A stretch of 62,406 nucleotides of DNA from Aneurinibacillus danicus. GTDB lineage: Bacteria; Bacillota; Bacilli; Aneurinibacillales; Aneurinibacillaceae. The position numbers were made by a program, and so were the translations under genes. Every line of letters starts with the position of its first letter. Positions within the stretch are counted from its first letter, which is position 1. The notes beneath the pieces were generated by a model. The model was not told the DNA's origin, ran no database searches, and saw only the letters and a list, made by a program, of their open reading frames with translations. The DNA is taken from positions 1 through 62,406 of the forward strand of contig NZ_BJXX01000049.1 in the NCBI RefSeq assembly GCF_007991215.1, read 5' to 3'. Below, piece after piece: positions 41,733-50,352 of the stretch.

Positions 41733-42683
41733 ATGAATCGATTGTTGGCTCTGCTGTGCTTTCTGTTCTTTTTATATAGTGTAATGACATCGGAGTCGGT
41801 GAATTTATATATCGCATCGAAGAAGATGGATCGGGCAGCGCTGACAAACCAGGTGGCACAATGGGAGCAGCAATTGAAGGAAGCGGCCAAAACAAAAAAT
41901 ATTCCCCCGGTAAACGCGCGTATCGATCCGATCTGGAAAGCGATTCCCGGCTATAATGGGCTTTCCATTGATGAAGAGGCGAGCCTGCAGCGGATGCAGC
42001 AGGCCGGGAGGTGGGATGAGTCACTCATCGTGTATCGGGAAGTAAAGCCGACTATTGGACTGGACCAGCTGGCCGCCGCCCCGATTTATCGGGGGAATTC
42101 CGATAAACCTATGGTGTCCCTCATGATTAATGTCGCCTGGGGCAATGAATATTTGCCAGCCATCCTCGAGACATTGAAGAAAGAAAAAGTGAAAGCTACC
42201 TTTTTTCTTGATGGAAGCTGGACGAAGAAATATCCTGACGAAGCGAAGAAAATAGCCGAAGCTGGTCATGAGATTGGCAGTCATGCCTATTCGCATCCGA
42301 ACATGAGCCGGCTTTCGTTAACACGCATGGAACAGGAAATTACAAAGACCAACACCGCCATTACTGAAGCTACAGGCATTACACCGACACTATTTGCCCC
42401 ACCGTCCGGTGATTTCGATCAGCGGGTTGTCGATATGGCCGCCCGTTATCATCTGAGGACGATTCTGTGGACAGCCGATACCGTCGATTGGCGTAAACCT
42501 TCTCCGGACCAATGGTTTCGTACGGTCGCTCCGAAAATCAATAACGGTGTGCTTGTGCTTATGCACCCGACGGCGCCCACGGCAGAAGCACTGCCAAGGC
42601 TCATTCGATATGTCAAAGAGAAAAAACTTACGCTTGGCACGGTCAGTGATACCCTCTCCACGCGTCGTGTGCCCCCCTATTGA
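41733..42683 (+). CDS. ylxY: polysaccharide deacetylase-like protein YlxY
   Basis: 316 residues. N-terminal signal/anchor helix (1-20), then a NodB homology domain at about 115-310. The first NodB motif, normally TFDDG, reads MINVAWGNE, so both catalytic/metal aspartates are replaced, while the second motif HAYSHPN keeps its histidines. B. subtilis YlxY has a similar alteration as far as I recall. It may bind rather than deacetylate peptidoglycan. Lies between pnp and mlpA, as in B. subtilis, where this pair belongs to the mother-cell sporulation programme. Confidence 0.88.
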   Translation: MNRLLALLCFLFFLYSVMTSESVNLYIASKKMDRAALTNQVAQWEQQLKEAAKTKNIPPVNARIDPIWKAIPGYNGLSIDEEASLQRMQQAGRWDESLIVYREVKPTIGLDQLAAAPIYRGNSDKPMVSLMINVAWGNEYLPAILETLKKEKVKATFFLDGSWTKKYPDEAKKIAEAGHEIGSHAYSHPNMSRLSLTRMEQEITKTNTAITEATGITPTLFAPPSGDFDQRVVDMAARYHLRTILWTADTVDWRKPSPDQWFRTVAPKINNGVLVLMHPTAPTAEALPRLIRYVKEKKLTLGTVSDTLSTRRVPPY

Positions 42684-42752
42684 GTGCACTTCTTAAGTTT
42701 GTTATAGTAGAAAAATATGTGACATTCTTGTCATTTGGAGGAGGCAGGCGTA

Positions 42753-44015
42753 GTGATAGAAAAATATACGCTGGACAATGGCGTGCGCGTCATTATCGAG
42801 AAAATACCGACAGTCCGTTCTGTTGCTTTAGGCATATGGATCGGCACGGGTTCGAAATATGAAAATGCAGAAGTGAACGGCATCTCTCACTTTATTGAAC
42901 ACATGCTGTTTAAAGGGACCACGGCCCGCTCGGCGAAGCAAATTGCCGAATCGTTCGACCAAATCGGCGGGCATGTGAACGCGTTTACTTCAAAAGAATA
43001 CACCTGTTATTATGCGCGGGTGCTGGATGAACATGCGCCGGTTGCACTTGATATTTTATCGGATATGTACTTCAATTCGGTATTTGATGAGCAGGAACTG
43101 CAGAAAGAGAAAAATGTCGTCATTGAGGAAATCCGTATGTATGACGATACACCGGATGATCTGGTGCACGATCTCGTCGCCAAGGCATGCTACGAAACGC
43201 ATCCGCTTGGCTACAGCATTCTTGGCACGGAGGATGTGCTGAATCAAATCACACGGGAGGATATACACCGCTATATTGAAGCACGCTACACGCCGGAGCA
43301 AACGGTCATTACGGTGGCAGGCAACGTAACCGACAAATTGCTCGGTGAGATTACCCGTTATTTCTCCGGTTACAAACGCACGACGAAAGAGCTGACACCG
43401 GATGTGAAACCGAACTTTACCGCAGGCTCCATTTGGAGAAAGAAAGATACGGAGCAAGCGCATCTTTGCCTCTCTTTCCCGGGCTATGACGTAGGACATG
43501 AAGACATCTACTCGCTTATTTTAATGAACAACGTGCTTGGTGGCAGCATGAGTTCGCGTCTGTTCCAGGAAGTGCGGGAAGAGCGTGGTCTTGCGTACTC
43601 TGTGTATTCGTATCACTCGGCATTCAAAAACTCAGGTACATTTACGCTGTATACCGGCACGGCGACCAAGCAGCTTGAGGAAGTATACAACGTTATGATG
43701 AATACAGTAGCTGCCCTGCGTGATGGCGGTATTAGCACCGAAGAATTAAAAAAAGGCAAAGAGCAGCTTAAAGGCAGCCTGATGTTGAGCCTGGAGAGCA
43801 CCAGCAGCCGCATGAGCCGCCTGGGCAAGAACGAGTTACTGCTTTCGCGCCATCTGGATTTAGATGAAATTATCCAGCGTGTCGAGGCCGTCACCGTCGA
43901 AAGTGTAAAAAAGGTGGCTGAAGAAATTTTCACAAACCCGGTGGCGATAGCGCTCGTCAGCCCGCTTGAGATGATTCCAGACTATATGAGGAGCGATATT
44001 CTTGTACGAAGCTAG
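42753..44015 (+). CDS. mlpA: M16 family zinc peptidase MlpA (YmxG)
   Basis: 420 residues from GTG at 42753, eight bases after GGAGGAGG; a TTG at 42735 falls upstream of that site. Inverted zinc motif HFIEH near 49-53 with the downstream glutamate in [12 protein letters not shown]. The second half keeps the inactive M16 domain. Homologous to mitochondrial processing peptidase beta. Confidence 0.93.
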   Translation: MIEKYTLDNGVRVIIEKIPTVRSVALGIWIGTGSKYENAEVNGISHFIEHMLFKGTTARSAKQIAESFDQIGGHVNAFTSKEYTCYYARVLDEHAPVALDILSDMYFNSVFDEQELQKEKNVVIEEIRMYDDTPDDLVHDLVAKACYETHPLGYSILGTEDVLNQITREDIHRYIEARYTPEQTVITVAGNVTDKLLGEITRYFSGYKRTTKELTPDVKPNFTAGSIWRKKDTEQAHLCLSFPGYDVGHEDIYSLILMNNVLGGSMSSRLFQEVREERGLAYSVYSYHSAFKNSGTFTLYTGTATKQLEEVYNVMMNTVAALRDGGISTEELKKGKEQLKGSLMLSLESTSSRMSRLGKNELLLSRHLDLDEIIQRVEAVTVESVKKVAEEIFTNPVAIALVSPLEMIPDYMRSDILVRS

Positions 44016-44451
44016 CGTAAAGATTACTATTTTGCCAGGAAACGAAGACATTGGTATTCCGCAGAAAATGACGGATTTAGCGAGCGGCTTTGATTTACGG
44101 GCTGCTGTTACGGAGCGGGTGACGCTTCAGCCCGGAGAGCGGGTTTTAGTTCCAACGGGCTTTGCCATGGCGATGCCGGATAATTTAGAGGCGCAGGTGC
44201 GTCCGCGCAGTGGCCTGGCCTATAAAAAAGGGATCACCACACTGAATGCGCCCGGAACGATCGATGCGGATTACCGCGGCGAAGTAGGTGTCATCCTGAT
44301 TAACCATGGGACAGAGCCTTTCATAGTCGAGCGAGGTGACCGGATCGCCCAGCTTGTATTCCAGTGGGTGCCACGTGTACAGTTCGTGCAAGTAGAATCA
44401 TTGGATGATACGGAGCGGGGCAGCGGGGGCTTTGGGCATACAGGAGTATAA
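44002..44451 (+). CDS. dut: dUTP diphosphatase
   Basis: 149 residues, trimeric dUTPase type: motif 1 SGFDLRAAV, motif 2 [10 protein letters not shown], motif 3 [17 protein letters not shown], motif 4 GDRIAQLVF, motif 5 [11 protein letters not shown]. Hydrolyses dUTP to dUMP. The TTG start lies inside the last codons of mlpA, nine bases after GAGGAG, so it is translationally coupled. Confidence 0.9.
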   Translation: MYEASVKITILPGNEDIGIPQKMTDLASGFDLRAAVTERVTLQPGERVLVPTGFAMAMPDNLEAQVRPRSGLAYKKGITTLNAPGTIDADYRGEVGVILINHGTEPFIVERGDRIAQLVFQWVPRVQFVQVESLDDTERGSGGFGHTGV

Positions 44452-44634
44452 AAAGGAAAACAAGAAAAAGAGACGGCATAAGCATTGCCTTTCATTTTTC
44501 CCGCTTCGCGTGTTTTCGTCCGAACGGAAAAGAGACCTATCACTGTCTCCATCTTCGAATTACACGCGGACATAAACTACTTTTTAGGAAAAATGAACCT
44601 GCAAGCGTTGCCGTCTCTTTTTCTTGTTTCTTTT
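44452..44634. repeat. 183-bp nested inverted repeat directly after dut
   Basis: A perfect 20-base pair of arms (44459-44478 with 44609-44628), a perfect 11-base inner pair TTCATTTTTCC/GGAAAAATGAA (44491-44501 with 44587-44597) and a six-base pair CGCGTG/CACGCG (44507-44512 with 44563-44568) nest in the right order. It begins at the dut stop codon and ends at the last codon of a broken phosphoesterase gene on the other strand. It could be a MITE-like insertion or a very large bidirectional terminator. Confidence 0.7.
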
Positions 44635-44839
44635 ACGAGGAAATAGAGACGCTGTACGTTTCGTAACCGTGTTCCGTAATGGCAAGGCAGTTGAGCTGAC
44701 GATTGTGTCCAGCACCTCCGTCGATGAAATCTCCCATAAGTACGAGCCGATCGGAAGCCGGGTTATAACTGACACGTTCAAGCAGACGGCAAAATGCATC
44801 GTAGTGTCCATGAATGTCGGAAATGCAAAGTGTGCGCAT
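44633..44839 (-). pseudogene. truncated metallophosphoesterase (Ser/Thr phosphatase-like)
   Basis: Reading from 44839, the protein starts MRTLCISDIHGHYDAF with GGGGG upstream and continues to LVLMGDFIDGG, i.e. the first two metal-binding blocks (DIHG, GDxxD) of PrpE/ApaH-like phosphatases. After that the frame loses family resemblance; another frame over the same bases reads EVLDTIVSS, which fits the family, so a small deletion or frameshift occurred. The normal protein would be about 220 residues; the rest is replaced by the inverted repeat. Confidence 0.7.
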
Positions 44840-44972
44840 AATCATTCCCCCGGTTAGGTAATAGGCAAGTTCAAAAGACTTTTGTTGTCCGCACGCTAAT
44901 GATAACGGCCTATCAAGCGTATACATCTATAATGTACAAAAGTAAATTTATCGTATACAAGGGGGCGATCTA

Positions 44973-45224
44973 ATGCGGTACAGCGAACTGGGCGGCAAAG
45001 AAATCATTGATCTGGATAACGGCGAACGAATGGGTGTAGTAGGGCAATCGGATCTTATTATTGATCCGGCTTCAGGAAAAATCGAGTCTATCATACTTCC
45101 AACAGGCAGTCTGCTTAGCCTTGGACGGAAAAAGGAAGAGATTATGATTCCGTGGAAAGCGGTCCGTAAAATCGGAAGCGAAATGATCATCATCGAAATG
45201 AAAGAGAAATCGGCAAAAGGATAA
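44973..45224 (+). CDS. ymxH: YlmC/YmxH family sporulation protein (PRC-barrel)
   Basis: 83 residues, a single PRC-barrel: MRYSELGGKEIIDLDNGERMGVVGQSDLIIDPASGKIESIILP then IPWKAVRKIGSEMIIIEM. The same gene lies before dpaA in B. subtilis. Function not established; family members are expressed in sporulation. Start ATG after AAGGGGG. Confidence 0.88.
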   Translation: MRYSELGGKEIIDLDNGERMGVVGQSDLIIDPASGKIESIILPTGSLLSLGRKKEEIMIPWKAVRKIGSEMIIIEMKEKSAKG

Positions 45225-45382
45225 GAGAAAATGAGCGATGGGCGTCTGTCACCATACCGGGTGACATCGAATACGATGAGGATAGAAATGCAACGAATTC
45301 CGGGAAACCATGGTAGCTGCGTTCGTTTTGTGCTTTATCTTAACGAAGGTTTGCAGTAAAATGGTTTGAAAGGGGTTATCTT

Positions 45383-46294
45383 ATGCTAACAGGAATTCAT
45401 GCTGCCTTCATCGGCGGGGATGCCCGTCAGCTTGAAGTCATCAAGAAATTCATTGAATTGGATGCCGTAGTAACCCTCATCGGCTTTGATAATTTGGAGA
45501 GCAACTTTACCGGCGCGGTGAAGCGACCGCTTTCTGCTGATGTCTTGCACGATGTGGACACCTTAATTCTGCCGATTGTAGGATCGGATGATAAGGGGTA
45601 CGTCGAGAGCGTTTTCTGTTCCAAACCCCTGCAACTGACGGAAGAACTCCTTGCCGCGTTGCCTGACAACTGCTGCATTTATACCGGGATCGCCCGCAAT
45701 TTCTTAACGAGAGTTGCGGGGAAGCGGGGTCTTGGTCTTGTGGAGTTGATGGATCGCGATGATGTCGCTATCTATAACTCGATTCCCACAGTGGAAGGCG
45801 CGCTGATGATGGCTATCCAAAATACCGATTTCACGATTCATAACTCAACCAGCCTGGTTTTAGGGTTAGGCCGGGTTGGTGTGTCCATGGCACGTGCTCT
45901 GCATGCATTAGGTGCGCATGTGCGGGTGGGCGCCCGAAAGTCGGCTGATCTGGCCCGCATTTTCGAGATGGGACTGACCCCGTTCCATATCGATACGCTG
46001 AGCGATCATGTGGACGACGCGGATTTAATTTTTAATACAATCCCCCACCCTATTATTACCGCCAAGGTGATTGCAAATATGCAGCACCATGCCCTGGTTA
46101 TCGATCTTGCCTCCAAACCGGGCGGCACCGATTTCCGGTATGCGGAGAAGCGGGGGATTAAAGCGATCCTTGCTCCAGGTTTACCCGGAATCGTTGCACC
46201 GAAAACTGCGGGACAAATTATTGCGAACACACTGTCGCGTCTTGTTTTCGAACAAACGGGAAACAGGAGGGATCGAGATGGATCTCAAGGGTAA
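45383..46294 (+). CDS. dpaA: dipicolinate synthase subunit A
   Basis: 303 residues (SpoVFA). Rossmann motif VLGLGRVGVSMARALHALGAHV near 155-176. With DpaB it oxidises a dihydrodipicolinate-pathway intermediate to dipicolinic acid in the mother cell, which loads the spore core. A seven-base inverted repeat TGTCACC/GGTGACA lies at 45247-45266 upstream; no convincing sigma-K promoter was recognised. Confidence 0.94.
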   Translation: MLTGIHAAFIGGDARQLEVIKKFIELDAVVTLIGFDNLESNFTGAVKRPLSADVLHDVDTLILPIVGSDDKGYVESVFCSKPLQLTEELLAALPDNCCIYTGIARNFLTRVAGKRGLGLVELMDRDDVAIYNSIPTVEGALMMAIQNTDFTIHNSTSLVLGLGRVGVSMARALHALGAHVRVGARKSADLARIFEMGLTPFHIDTLSDHVDDADLIFNTIPHPIITAKVIANMQHHALVIDLASKPGGTDFRYAEKRGIKAILAPGLPGIVAPKTAGQIIANTLSRLVFEQTGNRRDRDGSQG

Positions 46295-46877
46295 AACAAT
46301 TGGCTTCGGATTGACAGGGTCGCATTGCACGTTTGCAGAAGTAATGCCGGAGATTCAGAGACTGGTTGATGCGGGCGCCGAGGTGGTGCCGGTTATCAGT
46401 CATACGGTCGCGACAACAGACACCCGCTTCGGCAACTCAAGCGACTGGCATGCACAACTGCATACCATTACCGGAAATGACATCATCTCAACGATCGTAG
46501 ACGCCGAGCCGCTCGGTCCGAGCAAGCGTTTCGATGTAATGGTCATTGCGCCCTGCACGGGCACATCGCTCAGCAAGCTTGCCAATGCGGTCACTGACAG
46601 TGCGGTGATGATGGCGACAAAAGCGACATTACGTAATTTGCGTCCGGTTGTTCTCGCCATTTCTACAAATGATGGATTGGGACTTAACGCCGCTAACGTA
46701 GCAAAATTGATGGTGACCAAGAACATTTACATGGTACCGTATGGCCAGGACGCCCCGGATAAGAAGCCGAATTCTCTCGTTGCCCGTATGGAGCTCATTA
46801 AAGAGACGTGTGAAGCAGCACTGGAAGGAAGACAGTTACAGCCTATGCTGGTAGAGAAGTTTCGCTATATGCAATAG
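46278..46877 (+). CDS. dpaB: dipicolinate synthase subunit B
   Basis: 199 residues (SpoVFB), flavoprotein fold beginning MDLKGKTIGFGLTGSHCTF. The ATG at 46278 follows AGGAGG; earlier in-frame codons run inside dpaA and are not used. It overlaps the end of dpaA by 17 bases, consistent with a coupled two-subunit enzyme. Confidence 0.94.
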   Translation: MDLKGKTIGFGLTGSHCTFAEVMPEIQRLVDAGAEVVPVISHTVATTDTRFGNSSDWHAQLHTITGNDIISTIVDAEPLGPSKRFDVMVIAPCTGTSLSKLANAVTDSAVMMATKATLRNLRPVVLAISTNDGLGLNAANVAKLMVTKNIYMVPYGQDAPDKKPNSLVARMELIKETCEAALEGRQLQPMLVEKFRYMQ

Positions 46878-46893
46878 CGCTTTTTGCTATTTT
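46873..46893 (+). terminator. possible weak terminator over the dpaB stop
   Basis: AATAGC pairs with GCTATT across GCTTTTT and TTC follows. The stem is short; it may only weaken read-through into asd. Confidence 0.35.
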
Positions 46894-46950
46894 CATAATA
46901 AAAAATATAGTCACACCGTAAGATTCGGTGAGCACAAAGGAGTGGGAAAC

Positions 46951-48003
46951 ATGGATAATAACAAGGGATATCATGTAGCAGTCGTCGGCGCTACCGGCGC
47001 AGTAGGGGAGCAAATGTTAAAGATGTTGGAAGAGAGGCAGTTCCCACTTCAATCGTTGAAAGTATTGGCGTCCGCTCGTTCGGCGGGTAAGACCGTACAA
47101 TTTAGGGGCCAAGAGATTGTGATTGAAGAAGCCACACCGGAAGCGTTTGAAGGTGTACAGATTGCTCTGTTCAGTGCAGGGGGAAGCGTAAGCAAAGCAC
47201 TGGCGCCTGAAGCGGCGAAACGCGGTGCGATTTGTATTGATAACACGAGTGCATTTCGCATGGACCCGAATACACCGCTGGTTGTACCGGAAGTCAATCC
47301 GGAAGCGATGGCTGAGCATAACGGCATTATCGCCAATCCGAACTGCTCTACGATTCAGATGGTAGCGGCGCTTAATCCGCTGCGTGAAAAATACGGAATC
47401 GAGCGCATTATCGTCTCTACGTATCAGGCGGTATCCGGCGCAGGTGCCAAAGCGATTCAGGAACTGCATGATCAGACAGAAGCCATTATTCGTGGCAACG
47501 AAGTAAAGAAAGAAGTGCTGCCGGTCGGTTCACTTCCGAAAAAGCACCAGATTGCATTCAATGCCATTCCGCAAATTGATGTATTCTTAGAAAATGGCTT
47601 TACAAATGAAGAAATGAAGATGGTGCGTGAAACGAAGAAAATTTTCTCCGACGAGACCATTGCTGTGGCGGCAACGTGCGTGCGCATTCCAGTCGTCAAA
47701 GGTCACTCGGAGTCTGTATATGTAGAGCTGAAAAATGAGTACGATTTAGCTGAGGTTCGCTCTTTGCTTGAAAATGCGCCGGGCATTGTGGTGCAGGATA
47801 ATCCGGAAGAGCAGGAGTACCCGATGGCGATCGATGCGGCAGACAAAATTGAGACATTCGTCGGACGTCTGCGCCGCGATCTCGACAATCCGAAGGGCTT
47901 GCACATGTGGATTGTATCCGATAACCTGTTAAAGGGCGCCGCATGGAACGCGGTACAAATCGCTGAGGAGCTTGTAAAACGCAACTTGATTAAGGAGTCT
48001 TAA
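46951..48003 (+). CDS. asd: aspartate-semialdehyde dehydrogenase
   Basis: 350 residues from ATG 46951 (AAGGAG upstream). NADP motif VGATGAVGEQML near 9-20, active-site cysteine in ANPNCSTIQM near 126-135, and the later ISRGASWN-like region replaced by the MWIVSDNLLKGAAWN typical of Bacilli. Second step of the aspartate pathway. Confidence 0.95.
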   Translation: MDNNKGYHVAVVGATGAVGEQMLKMLEERQFPLQSLKVLASARSAGKTVQFRGQEIVIEEATPEAFEGVQIALFSAGGSVSKALAPEAAKRGAICIDNTSAFRMDPNTPLVVPEVNPEAMAEHNGIIANPNCSTIQMVAALNPLREKYGIERIIVSTYQAVSGAGAKAIQELHDQTEAIIRGNEVKKEVLPVGSLPKKHQIAFNAIPQIDVFLENGFTNEEMKMVRETKKIFSDETIAVAATCVRIPVVKGHSESVYVELKNEYDLAEVRSLLENAPGIVVQDNPEEQEYPMAIDAADKIETFVGRLRRDLDNPKGLHMWIVSDNLLKGAAWNAVQIAEELVKRNLIKES

Positions 48004-48025
48004 TGTAAGGAGCTATGAGAGCAGC

Positions 48026-49252
48026 ATGAGAATACTTGTTCAAAAATTCGGCGGATCGTCTCTGACGACCGCCGAAAAGAGAGAGCGTGCGGCTCAGCAT
48101 ATCCAAAAAGCGCTGGAGCAGGGATACAGCGTTTGCGTCGTCGTATCCGCGATGGGGCGAAAAGGAGATCCGTACGCCACCGATACGTTGCTTGACCTAA
48201 TTAAAGAGAACGGAAATGCACTCGGCAAACGGGAGACCGATATGCTGATGTCATGCGGGGAAGTAATTTCCGCCGCGACAATGGCGAGCATGCTGAACGC
48301 CAAAGGCCTGAATACCATTGTGTTAACGGGGGGTCAGGCCGGTATCTTGACAAATGATGACTACACGAACGCTCAGATTGTGACTATCAATCCGCAACGG
48401 ATTCTTCGTGAGCTTGAGCAGGGGAAAGTGGTCATTGTAACCGGTTTTCAGGGTCGGACGACTGAGTGGGATACGACTACGCTGGGAAGAGGCGGCAGCG
48501 ACACGTCGGCAACGGCGCTCGGCGTTGCGCTAAGAGCAGAAATGGTCGACATTTTTACCGATGTGAACGGTATTATGACTGCGGATCCGCGCATTGTCGA
48601 AGAAGCTCGTTCGCTGTCCACCATTACGTATACCGAAATTTGCAATATGGCCTACCAGGGCGCGAAGGTACTTCACCCCCGTGCGGTGGAGATCGCCATG
48701 CAGACAAATACGCCCATCCGTGTGCGATCCACGTTCTCAGACGATGAGGGTACGCTGGTGACGAGCGTGGCCGAAGCGAATCGGATAGCGGGTGAAGTAA
48801 ATGATCGCCTGATTACGGGTATCGCTCATGTATCGAATCTGACGCAGATTAAAGTAATGGCCAAAGAGGGCGAATACGATTTGCAGATGCAGGTGTTCAA
48901 AGCAATGGCCGAGAATGAAATCAGCGTCGACTTTATCAACGTAAATCCGATTGGGGTTGCGTATACCGTACATGATGAGGTGGTAGAGAAAGCGGTCGAT
49001 ATTCTGCATGGAATGGGGTATGAACCGCTGCTGGCCCGCCACTGCGCCAAAGTGTCTATCATCGGGGCCGGTATGGCCGGTGTTCCCGGTGTAATGGCGC
49101 GTATCGTTGAAACGCTGACGAGGGAGGATATCCAGATTCTCCAGTCTGCCGACTCGCATACGACCATCTGGGTGTTGGTACGGGAAGTTGATATGGTTCG
49201 TGCGGTTCGGGCGCTGCACAAAACGTTTGATCTTGACAAGGTGCAATTTTAA
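48026..49252 (+). CDS. dapG: aspartokinase I (DapG)
   Basis: 408 residues. Kinase motif KFGGSSLTTAEKR near 6-18, GRGGSDTSATALGVAL, and two C-terminal ACT domains. In B. subtilis DapG is inhibited by diaminopimelate and sits between asd and dapA, as here; this isozyme supplies cell wall and spore precursors. Confidence 0.94.
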   Translation: MRILVQKFGGSSLTTAEKRERAAQHIQKALEQGYSVCVVVSAMGRKGDPYATDTLLDLIKENGNALGKRETDMLMSCGEVISAATMASMLNAKGLNTIVLTGGQAGILTNDDYTNAQIVTINPQRILRELEQGKVVIVTGFQGRTTEWDTTTLGRGGSDTSATALGVALRAEMVDIFTDVNGIMTADPRIVEEARSLSTITYTEICNMAYQGAKVLHPRAVEIAMQTNTPIRVRSTFSDDEGTLVTSVAEANRIAGEVNDRLITGIAHVSNLTQIKVMAKEGEYDLQMQVFKAMAENEISVDFINVNPIGVAYTVHDEVVEKAVDILHGMGYEPLLARHCAKVSIIGAGMAGVPGVMARIVETLTREDIQILQSADSHTTIWVLVREVDMVRAVRALHKTFDLDKVQF

Positions 49253-49263
49253 GGAGGATAACC

Positions 49264-50133
49264 GTGATCGATTTTGGACGATTGGTAACGGCAATGGTGA
49301 CGCCGTTCGACGGACAGCTTAACGTAGATAAGCAGAAGACGGAAGCCCTGGTAGAGCATCTGATTGCCACAGGTTCCACCGCGCTGGTCGTCGCGGGAAC
49401 GACCGGAGAATCGCCAGCGCTGAGCGGACAGGAGAAAGTAGACTTATACCGCCATGTAGCCGAGATTGTGGATGGTCGTATTCCGGTTATTGCAGGCACG
49501 GGCAGCAATAACACAGCCGCTTCCATTGAACTTACGCAAAAAGCGGCAGAAACCGGTGTGGACGCGATTATGCTGGTCGTGCCGTATTACAACAAGCCAT
49601 CTCAAGAAGGCTTATACCAGCATTTCAAAACGATTGCCGAAAGCACGAAACTGCCGGTGATGCTGTACAACATCCCGGGCCGCTCTGTTATCAATATGAA
49701 AGCGGAGACGACCGTTCGTCTCGCGAATGATGTAACCAATATTGTAGCAATAAAAGAGGCGAGCGATGATTTGAGCCAGATGTCTGTTATTATCGAGCAG
49801 ACGGCGGATGATTTCGTGTTATATAGCGGCGATGATAAAATGACGCTGCCGTGCATGTCCGTGGGTGGCAAGGGCATCGTGAGCGTGGCAAGCCACGTTA
49901 TCGGCAACGAGATGACCGAAATGATTGAAGCATTCGTCGGGGGTGACATCGGGAAGGCGAGTGCGTTACACCGCAAGCTGCTTCCGATATTTGAGGGATT
50001 GTTTATTACCGCGAACCCGACGCCGATCAAGGCAGCATTGACCTTAAAAGGGATCGATGTGGGCGGCGTGCGTCTTCCGCTGGTGGAGCTTACTGAAAAA
50101 GAGCATGAATACGTAAATAGTTTATTTGCATAG
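49264..50133 (+). CDS. dapA: 4-hydroxy-tetrahydrodipicolinate synthase
   Basis: 289 residues, GTG start after AAGGAGG. Substrate motif GTTGESPAL near 43-51, catalytic tyrosine in MLVVPYYNKPSQEG, and Schiff-base lysine in VAIKEAS near 160-166. Condenses pyruvate and aspartate semialdehyde; its product also feeds dpaA/dpaB. Confidence 0.96.
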   Translation: MIDFGRLVTAMVTPFDGQLNVDKQKTEALVEHLIATGSTALVVAGTTGESPALSGQEKVDLYRHVAEIVDGRIPVIAGTGSNNTAASIELTQKAAETGVDAIMLVVPYYNKPSQEGLYQHFKTIAESTKLPVMLYNIPGRSVINMKAETTVRLANDVTNIVAIKEASDDLSQMSVIIEQTADDFVLYSGDDKMTLPCMSVGGKGIVSVASHVIGNEMTEMIEAFVGGDIGKASALHRKLLPIFEGLFITANPTPIKAALTLKGIDVGGVRLPLVELTEKEHEYVNSLFA

Positions 50134-50147
50134 CCGTACTGGGTAAG

Positions 50148-50180
50148 AAAAGGGCAGGGAAATTATTTCCTGCCCTTTTG
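50148..50180 (+). terminator. terminator after dapA
   Basis: AAAAGGGCAGG / CCTGCCCTTTT with an inner AAAT/ATTT extension; strong intrinsic terminator of the dpa-dap operon. Confidence 0.9.
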
Positions 50181-50219
50181 TCGTACGATTACATAACAAG
50201 GGCTACTTGCGGAGATAGT

Positions 50220-50242
50220 AACAAGTGATAGCACTTGTTTTT
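50220..50242 (+). terminator. second hairpin before rnj
   Basis: AACAAGTG / CACTTGTT with loop ATAG, followed by T residues. The octamer AACAAGTG occurs again at 50268-50275, so the right arm has two possible partners. A TATAAT lies between at 50259-50264 with a TTGTTT 18 bases upstream. Confidence 0.55.
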
Positions 50243-50352
50243 CCTTTGACGCATCATGTATAATATTAACAAGTGACTGGTTCGGTTTTTATAAAAATGA
50301 ATATTTTGTTTGATTAAATGTAACTACAACTGAATATTTAGGAGGAATGAAT

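Noticed and set aside
45225-45382. Sigma-K or sigma-E promoter before dpaA
   Set aside because: No pair of -35 and -10 elements close enough to the consensus was found; only a 7-bp inverted repeat. A sporulation promoter is expected but not visible to me.
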